DNA from: Achatina immaculata | Lineage: Eukaryota > Mollusca > Gastropoda > Stylommatophora > Achatinidae | Direction of reading: 5' to 3' | NCBI GenBank assembly: GCA_009760885.1 | Contig: CM019718.1 | Location: forward strand, 25,642,133-25,706,132 | Length of the DNA: 64,000 bases | Part shown: positions 56,816-64,000 of the stretch, in pieces | How positions within the stretch are numbered: the first letter of the stretch is position 1 | Layout of the letters: each line of letters starts with the position of its first letter | Position numbers and translations under genes: made by a program | The notes under the pieces: generated by a model | The model's database searches: none | What the model saw: only the letters and a program-made list of their open reading frames with translations | Told to the model about the DNA's origin: nothing

Positions 56816-57689
56816 TTATTGATTAAAATTCAAATTTACACCAAATCCACCACCACCACCCCATACAAACCTTCTCCTCCACACCCATTTGACTGAATGC
56901 CCCATATGTGAATGTCAAAGTCAGTGGGTGTGTCACTGGCAAAGCTTGATTAAATCGCATCTTCTATTAGTCATTTCTCACAAGCGATCGAATTGATAAC
57001 ATTGGCAGTGCTCATTGTTAGTTACAGATTGTGATGAGCTAGTTTCAGATAGTCAGGAGGAGAATCCTTTACGCAGTGTGTATATGTGTGTGTGTGTGCG
57101 CGTGTGTTGTCAAGTGCACATTAACCTATATATGTCTGATGTGTAATGTTTACGCCAGTATAGTAAACCATCGATCGATCAATACAGTGCTAACAAAATT
57201 AAACTAAATGCTCACGCGATTTTGCCAAACGACCGCCATGAATATAAATCTAGAATTACCCCACTATCGTGTATCGTGCTGATGGTCGTAAAATTAAACA
57301 TTACATGCTAAGGTTTCATCAGGCAACTTTAAAGTAGCTATTTCAATGGCAGTGATCAAAAGCTATGCAATATTTTAGTCAGATGGCTCTTGACAAACGT
57401 AAAAGTTTACTCGCGTAAATAGTTTTATTTACGAGTTACCGAAGACGGGAACAGCTCGTATACTTGATTATAACGTTTATGGCAACATGTTTGTAATATT
57501 TCACTTGAAGATGTTTTTTTTTTTTTGCATCAAGCTCTACATAAAATTACGGCGGCATATGATGGTAGACAAATTAAAGGATCTGCAGTTAACTCATTTT
57601 CAGTGTTATCCAAAATCAATAAATTTGTCTGCGCTTTAAACCATTTGATTTTTCTGCATCTCCTTCTGTGTTCAAGCGTTGAGTCATGC
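56816..57689. other. Low-repeat stretch right of the minisatellite
   Basis: Mostly single-copy-looking sequence with a (TG)n run at 57081-57106. A 5' exon of the HIF-like gene could be here, but I found none with a recognisable bHLH. Confidence 0.4.
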
Positions 57690-57960
57690 TAAATCAGAAG
57701 CAGGGTCACGCCAGGATGAAGTCCACAGTCCTCTCAAGGTCCTCGCGGTAGCCCCACAGCTTCTGCCTCGGGTCCATCCCCCGCGGCCAGGTCTGGCTTC
57801 GTACGACAGTGATCGTTGGACACCCTTGGAGCACAAGCTCTGGAGTCTCTGCTCCATCCCCCCACACGGGCATGCGTCCACGTGAGAGATCTTGAGTCAG
57901 TGCAGGTGGCCCAGCAGTCTGCTGTGGCTTGTTCTTAAACATAACAGGATTTTTCTGCTT
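57690..57960 (-). pseudogene. LINE 3' coding end (DLERT type), second copy
   Basis: Minus-strand frames read CPCGGMEQRLQSLCSKG, RSQTWPRGMDPRQKLWGYRE and DLERTVDFILA, the same terminal block as at 55120, with a CxC near its start as in the zinc-knuckle end of I-like LINEs. Confidence 0.75.
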
Positions 57961-58104
57961 AAAATTCCAGTCTCAAAACTTTCATCCTGAACTAACAGCT
58001 GTACCTGATGTAGCGGCGAAGCGTGTGGACATGAAACAAAGGGTTGAAAGCTTCTATACTACAGACGCTAACTTTAACAGTTTGATTGATAATTCATATG
58101 ACTT

Positions 58105-58372
58105 CTTAATATCATCGTCATCGCCTTTCACTCCCTTGAGAGCATAGGCCACGGACAAAAGGATCCCCGGTCATCCCTGTTCTTGGAATTATTCCCTGCC
58201 TCCTTCCTTGTCTCTGAGCACTGTTATAATTTCTCTTCTTCAAGTAAGTCTAGGTCTTCCTCGTTTTCTATTTCCCTGAGGATTCCATGTCAGTGCCTGT
58301 CTTGCTATGCTGGTGTCGGGTTTTCTTAGAGTGTGGCAATCCACCTCCATTTCATAGACATGACTGGCTTCA
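58105..58372 (-). repeat. Lineage D LINE 3' end, inverted
   Basis: (ATC)n followed by 'cctttcactcccttgagagc' and the complement of 37320-37610. Truncated near 58372. Confidence 0.85.
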
Positions 58373-58547
58373 TATATACCTACCACATAATAATCACAAG
58401 GTAGAATTTTCTTTTTTTTTAATTCAAAGGGAAACGGAGGAGGTCAATGCCAAGATAAAAATATCTTAATTGCTGACCAAATGGTTTGCTTAAAATTTTA
58501 TTTTCTAAGTATTTAAATCGATAGGAAACACCAGGGACAGCACAAAA

Positions 58548-58833
58548 CGGAGAAGCATGATGACATCACATTATTCGGCACGGCACGTAATGTAGCACAG
58601 TTTAGAGAGCTAGAACACATCATATTATCCGGCACGGCACGTAATGTAGCACAGTTTAGAGAGCTAGAACACATCACATTATCTGGCACGGCACGTAATG
58701 TAGCACGATTTAGAGAGCTAGAAGGCATCACATTATCCGGCACGGCACGTAATGTAGCACAGTTTAGAGAGCTAGAACGCATCACATTATCCGGCACGGC
58801 ACGTAATGTAGCACAGTTTAGAGAGCTAGAACC
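58548..58833. repeat. 54-bp minisatellite
   Basis: Five units of 'atcacattatccggcacggc' plus 'acgtaatgtagcacagttta' plus 'gagagctagaacac'. The 18-codon period keeps a minus-strand frame (SSSLNCATLRAVPDNVM) open. Confidence 0.95.
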
Positions 58834-59009
58834 ATTAACATCACCATCTTTCTTTTCTCCTCCTGTCGCCATGAACTTCGTGGTCTGTTTTTGAATCAAC
58901 CAATCGTGAGGCAACGCAACAAAGATATTGTTATATCAAACACAGCATACGAGACCAAAATGAATTTGAAACAGCACAGGAACTGACTGAAGTAAACAAT
59001 TCTTCTTCT

Positions 59010-59335
59010 TCTTCTCATTGGAAGTGCAGACTTTTGTTCTTTGCAGCCGATGCTGTGAAGATGTTGAGGCATATCATCGTGTCGGCTTGGGAGCGGGTCA
59101 TGGCAGCTATTTCTTTCAGTCCCTGAGTACAGCTAAAAAGCAGGGGGTGGGGGGGCGCCTGCAATGCTTCTTTAGCAGACTCCACCACCACGGGGACCAA
59201 GTGCTATCCCTGCCCTGCTGGCCAAGCTAAATCTTTTTACTGGGGGTACAAACGGAGAGGTGGGGCAGGGTCTTGGTCAGCTATGGTTGGCCAACCCTGA
59301 TGCTAGCATGTCAGCTATGGGTAGCTGACTGCTAA
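59010..59335 (+). repeat. 'X' family repeat, third copy
   Basis: Reads in the opposite direction to the 38240 copy: 'cagccgatgctgtgaagatg', 'cagactccaccaccacgggg', 'gtcagctatgggtagctgac'. Confidence 0.85.
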
Positions 59336-59439
59336 AAAACGGACAGAGTGATATTACATAATCCAGAAGCGAATTAAGCAACCGATACAGCTTGTTTATA
59401 AAATTCCACAGGAAAAAAAAACAAACTGTATAATTGCCT

Positions 59440-59482
59440 GGAACGTCCGCGTTTCTTCCTTTAGCATGGGAAGAGTTAAGCA
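59440..59482 (-). mobile_element. Solo end of the TTAA-type element
   Basis: The complement reads TTAACTCTTCCCATGC, then 'ggaagaaacgcggacgttcc', matching the left end of the 4255 element. No partner end nearby. Confidence 0.6.
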
Positions 59483-59526
59483 GGACATCTGGGCTGTATT
59501 AAGAATGCAGAGTAAACAACACCTCA

Positions 59527-59562
59527 CACCCCCCCCCCCCCCCACACACACACACACACCAC
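59527..59562. repeat. Poly(C) and (CA)n tract
   Basis: A C-run of about 16 followed by about nine CA units. Confidence 0.95.
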
Positions 59563-60394
59563 ATCAAACTGTCCGCCTTAGTGTCTATATTGCGTAATAA
59601 CAACCGTGGAACCAAATGCACCAAAATAAAAAAAGAAACTGATACGTCCAGAGCACCATAATGAAAGGTTTGCAATAAATTCAGGCGAAAGAAAAAGAAG
59701 TTCCGCAGACTGCGACGTCTGCCATCGAGTTTTGGCACTATTTTGTTGTAGGAAATATAAATGTCAAAACTGGAACGTGCCAGAAATTATACATTCTGAG
59801 ATATAATATAATATGAAATGAAACTTGTACATAATACATCTAAGACTCATCATTGCCATTATCATTAACTGCCCAGATGTGGGAGATCACACTTCTCCAT
59901 GCGGCTGTTGATGTTCAGATTGTCTGTCTTTAATACTTCCCGCGCCACACGGTAGTTTTCTAGATAATTCTCCTCCGGTCTTCCATAGTTTCATGCATAA
60001 CAAGAAGAAAACAGAGTTTAGTCAGGTTTTGGTGCTAATTTGAGCTACTGAGTTAGTTTCTGCGCTGGTTTCTCTGTTTTCAAGCCTTAGCAAAACTGAT
60101 ACTCTCTATACATGGATATAATATTGTACAGGTATTCCACCCGCATAACGACCATTTCGAACAACGTTTGACCGTATAAGAGCGCTACAAGAACGCAAAT
60201 AGCGCGGATGATCGGGTAGGGCATGATTTCAGTTACACACAGCTACTACGGGAAAGAAAAAAAGATTATGTTTTGTTCTGCATTCTAGAAGGAAAAGCAA
60301 CAGTGACAAGATATCAAACTACGAAGTTATCTTTCAGTGTTATATTACAATTATTTTCTTGCACTTTTATGTCACAGATAATAAATATCTGTAA
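59563..60394. other. Stretch without recognised feature
   Basis: AT-rich, mostly single-copy-looking. No exon supported. Confidence 0.4.
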
Positions 60395-60645
60395 AAACTA
60401 TGCTGCACAGCGAAGTAGTCAGAGCACTCGCTTCTCATAGAGAAAGTTGGTGGTTTGATCCCGGTCGGAGATGCCCAAGTTATGCTATCCATAGAAATAG
60501 GTGCCTGACACGTATTGGAGCTAGAGAATAAAGGAAAACTGACCTTATTGCATCTTGGAACGCTGACAGGTCATGACAAATATAGGCGTCAACGTCGTAT
60601 CTTCTGTAGATCCCAACAGCGTGCCGTGAAGTCACCTTAACCTTT
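60395..60645 (+). repeat. tRNA-derived SINE, family 2, best copy
   Basis: The head 'cagcgaagtagtcagagcac' (A box) and 'ggtttgatcccggtcgg' (B box) are spaced as in tRNA. The body shares 'aggtgcctgac', 'gagaataaagg', 'ctgacaggtcatgacaaata' with the 3740 copy. Confidence 0.8.
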
Positions 60646-61403
60646 AGTTCAATCCAATATAACAGTCATGCTCTTCTTTTTTACATTATAGGGCTTTAAT
60701 TTATTTGTAGGGGGCTTTTTTTAACTTAAGAAAACTTGCCTTGCTATCATTCCACGCAATATCTTTATCAATTTCTCCTTTGTCTTTGACCCCCCCCCCC
60801 CCCCAATAACATTCACAAAAATAAAAAAAATTAAACAAAGACGCTCATGAATATGTAATACACGTGGCGCAATTCGGCCGTGAGATTAAGGTTGTCAACA
60901 ACAAAGACACTGATTACCGCGAGTGTATGATTTAGCGTCCAATGGGTAACAGAAAGTCATGACCAAGCATATGATAGATGCGACCATGACGAGACAACAG
61001 CGAGAGAAGAAGAAAAAAGATATACTATCGGGAGCTAAATTTTGTTGGGAAAGCATTTATTCATTATAGCAGGGTTCAGAACCCGGGAAAGAGCCTTCTT
61101 CATTACAGCAAGCCCCAGTAACCCACAAAAGAACTATTTCAGTAAGAGACATTTAGTCACTTTGGAGGTGCGCGATAGCGAAGTTGATTAATGCGCTGTT
61201 CTTCTCACGTGGCTATACAGTCGCTTGTCCTACTGGAGTCCGTTATTTAAGTGCCAGTTCCAAGGTTTGTCATTTTTCTTTCTCCCAAGTCTAAAGTGCT
61301 TTTGTCTTTTAGGTTTAATCATACAATACTATTTTCTGTTACTTTACTGTGCGAAAGCCTTGTTTTCTGTCAGTACAAAACTTGAAAACAATGCATGCGC
61401 GCG

Positions 61404-61434
<31 letters not shown>

Positions 61435-62029
61435 GTACGTGGTGCTTGTAAAACAGCCAGAACTTCCAAGAAAGCTGGAACAGCTGGTGCCTTTGTAAAG
61501 ATAATATCAAACAACCACGCCGCAACATGAAACACTTCGTTTACTTGAACGTCCTTTTATGTTCAGCAATGACATGGAGACTACCGACTCGGTCTATAGA
61601 AGTGCGCACCAGAAGAAAACAATAACAAAAAACACTACACTTCTAATTGCCTTTTCTCTCAAAAACTAAATCCTGTTTTTTTTTAATCTGCCATCTGCAT
61701 TCTGGTAACAAGATTTGGTTGTTTCTTTGAATACTTTATGGCCTAAGACAAGAAAAGACCCGCTTTAAACCGCAGATTTAGAACAGTAAAACAAGGATTT
61801 CATGATAAATAAAAGGCAAATCCTAAACAAGTAAACCTTTTGAAGTTCGTTAATAATTACTCATAAAAATTCAAAGACTCGCGTGTCTTCAGCAATATGG
61901 GACATAATGAAAAGTAATGTGATAACAAAACTTGTGATAGATCAGATTTTATTAGAAGCGCATTCGTTGTGTATCACTCTGCCATATGAAGCTGCCGATT
62001 TATTTTTAAAAGACATATTTAATGTTTAA
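60646..62029. other. Stretch with microsatellites only
   Basis: C-run at 60790-60804 and (GC)n(AC)n at 61397-61433. A weak tRNA-like phrase at about 61168-61240 is too decayed to call. No gene seen. Confidence 0.4.
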
Positions 62030-62031
62030 GA

Positions 62032-62032
<1 letters not shown>

Positions 62033-62083
<51 letters not shown>
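62033..62083. repeat. (ACT)n microsatellite
   Basis: About 17 ACT units. A shorter run of the same triplet follows at 62460-62484. Between them 'cctttaaaaataaagattat' near 62428 resembles the LINE end at 35475. Confidence 0.95.
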
Positions 62084-62499
62084 GAATAACCAGCACTCTC
62101 TCAACCCATGATTCGCCAGCCATCAAATACTAAAATGACATAGTTCGAAATGTAACTTGTTAGCAAATATTTTAATGTTTGTTAAAAAAACATATGTTAG
62201 AAAATATGTACTGACAATGTATTTTTATTTATGTATATATCTGTGTGTGCCCGTGTAGAGTGTGTGAGTGGTATTTTATTAGGTTAATTACTTCTTCTCT
62301 TTTCCTTTGAATGTAACAGTTTAATCCTACACTCTTTTGATATTTTTTTTTTTCCTAATGTAAAGAAGAATGAAAGAGTGATGAAGGGCAGAATATAAGA
62401 CGAGCCTGCATGGCCAATTCCTTACCCTTTAAAAATAAAGATTATTCGTTCATTCATTTTACTACTACTACTACTACTACTACTGGCCTATGGGGGCTG

Positions 62500-63185
62500 C
62501 TTCATTAGAGTAAGTGCTCTGCATTCGACATCAGGATGCCCTTTAATGTTTTGGCTGACGTAACATCAATACTACGTTGGCTGTAAATTGCTCTTGCTCT
62601 GGAGCACAACTGGGACTTGCACCCACTTCCTCTGAGGACATGTAAGTCACTGAGGCGGGCGTGGTGTTTACTTTTGATGACGGTTTTCTTGCGCTGCTCA
62701 TACTTGTACTTGTGTGAACTGCTTGTAACTGCGAGCTGTTGTTCTTTGCAGCCGATGCTGTGAAGGTGTTGAGACACAGCATCGTATCGGCATGGGAGTG
62801 GGTTATGGCGGCTACTTTTTCAGTCCCGGAGTACAGCTAAAAAGCAGGGGGTGTGCACTGCATCTTTAGCAGACTCCACCACCATGGGGACTATGGCGAT
62901 CCCGTTAGCCAGGCTATGTCTGTTACTGGGGATACAACGGAGAGATGGGACAGGGTCTTGGTCAGCTATGGGTGGCTAACCCTGAAGCTGGCATATCAGC
63001 TATGGGTCACTAACCCTGAAGCTGGTATATCAGCTATGGGTGGCTAACCCTGAAGCTAGCATATCAGCTATGGGTCACTAACCCTGACGCTGGCATATCA
63101 GCTATGGGTCACTAACCCTGACGCTGGCATATCAGATATGGGCCACTAACCCTGACTCTGGCATATCAGCTATGGGCCGCTGATT
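62500..63185 (+). repeat. 'X' family repeat with terminal tandem expansion
   Basis: The longest copy of the family. Its end contains about six tandem units of ~33 bp ('atatcagctatgggtcacta' plus 'accctgaagctggc') between about 62965 and 63180. Other copies hold only one or two units of this motif. Confidence 0.85.
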
Positions 63186-63634
63186 ATCTTATCAAGTGTC
63201 TTCACCCCCGTGCTGCTTTTAAGAATCATTTCCTTTCTTTCTTTCCGAAGAACTAATTGTAACCCTTTGAAAAGGATAAAAAGTTAAAACATAATTCTTT
63301 TATGCTTAAAAGTTAAAACTATGCGAGCGGAGTTAAGGAGTTAAAGAGGGTCCAGCAAACCATCTACCAGAGACAACTGAAAAGGGAATATTTCCCGCTT
63401 CCCCGTGGTGTAGTTCTCAAGACCAAGACTGTCTCCAGGGAAACGTGCAAGTATACATTTCAGATGGGCGCCCAGATGTAGACATCCTCCTGTTATATTA
63501 AAGTTTGCTGTCTCAGAATTCTCTACTCACTGTTCACACCAGATTCTTTTGCGGGCGAATTTCTTTCCAGTGTCTTCACGCGACTTTCGTCAGAGCTGAG
63601 ACGTCAACCCCTACATTGTACATCTTACATTCTT
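63186..63634. other. Stretch without recognised feature
   Basis: No gene or repeat recognised. Confidence 0.4.
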
Positions 63635-63762
63635 CCCGTGCCGTTAAACGTCACACAGGGCTCGCATGGTAGTTCACCAGGTTTTCTTGTTTTCAGCGAG
63701 CGTTTCAACCTCATCAAGGGATTTTATGCCTACTAGTTTGGCTTCTCTTAACAATGCTACTC
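63635..63762 (-). pseudogene. Lineage B LINE 3' end, inverted
   Basis: 'cattcttcccgtgccgttaa' followed by the complement of the terminal coding block (KSLDEVETLA region). It stops where an RTE copy begins. Confidence 0.8.
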
Positions 63763-63765
63763 ATT

Positions 63766-64000
63766 AATTCATTCATTCATTTGCATGTCCTTTGAGGAAC
63801 TTTGTCTCCCTAACAGCACTCCTGTAGCCCTCTCGGTTGTGAGCAAGATGGCTTGCTGCTGATGCATCCATTTGCAGATCATCAACGATGCCTTGCAGCC
63901 ATCTTCGCCTTGGTCTTCCTCTCTTTCTTTTTCCCATTAAGTACCCTTCCAACACGGTTTTCTCTAGATTATCATGACGTTTATGTATCCAACATATTTA
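63766..64000 (-). pseudogene. RTE-like LINE, continues past the window
   Basis: From (ATTC)n through the terminal coding block GKRKRGRPRRRWLQGIVDDL toward the KYFGHIKRHD region. The right end is cut by the window. Confidence 0.88.

Noticed and set aside
56388..56822. A 144-residue repeated hydrophobic protein (GTLVSKVINLAL)
   Set aside because: The 39-bp unit is a multiple of three, so any stop-free frame stays open. Nucleotide conservation is uniform with no codon bias, and there are no splice or start signals.
58513..58914. A 133-residue frame with SSSLNCATLRAVPDNVM repeats
   Set aside because: A product of the 54-bp minisatellite, as above.
59499..59738. A frame reading GRRRSLRNFFFFRLNLLQTF followed by GALDVSVSFF, faintly like a bHLH (RRSKESEVFYELA...LDKASV)
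   Set aside because: Spacing is three residues short, the basic region is absent, no splice donor in the required phase follows, and the sequence runs into a (CA)n tract. Probably chance.

Overview
This 64-kb window is repeat-dense metazoan nuclear DNA. GT-AG introns, tRNA-headed SINEs, several non-LTR retrotransposon lineages and DNA transposons, and AT-rich sequence with many minisatellites suggest an invertebrate, probably a mollusc (gastropod-like). That placement is an inference from the repeat content, not a demonstrated match. I support two host genes, both on the minus strand and both incomplete in the window.

Gene 1 (14033 down to 3345) is ADCK1, a mitochondrial UbiB/ABC1 atypical kinase. 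Six coding exons, all with phase-0 junctions, give the N-terminal 284 residues. They include the KxGQ motif, the alanine-rich loop, the VAVK lysine and the ELDFLNEGRN helix. The exons carrying the catalytic HCDPHPGN and DHG-type motifs would lie left of the window.

Gene 2 (55623 or further right, down to 40501) is a divergent bHLH-PAS transcription factor that most resembles the HIF-alpha family. I assembled six exons from splice sites whose phases all agree. They give part of PAS-A, the linker, PAS-B and an unusually long terminal exon of 1,313 codons. The bHLH exon was not found.

The 26 kb between the genes, and most intron sequence, is mobile DNA. It includes an RTE/BovB-like LINE with about a dozen 5'-truncated copies, four of them with readable target-site duplications. 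Other non-LTR lineages are present, each ending in its own short tandem repeat. There is a decayed mariner, a Helitron deletion derivative with both ends intact, a hAT-type element with a perfect 8-bp duplication, TTAA-flanked elements, fold-back elements and tRNA-derived SINEs. A 1,450-bp GC-rich noncoding retroposon-like insertion interrupts an RTE copy with a perfect 11-bp duplication.

Layout: 0-3.3 kb minisatellite and RTE copy; 3.3-14 kb ADCK1 exons among TTAA elements, hAT and LINE remnants; 14-40 kb nested transposons with no host gene seen; 40.5-55.6 kb the HIF-like gene with minisatellite-rich introns; 55.6-64 kb minisatellites, LINE tails and SINEs, which may be upstream sequence or 5' introns of the HIF-like gene.
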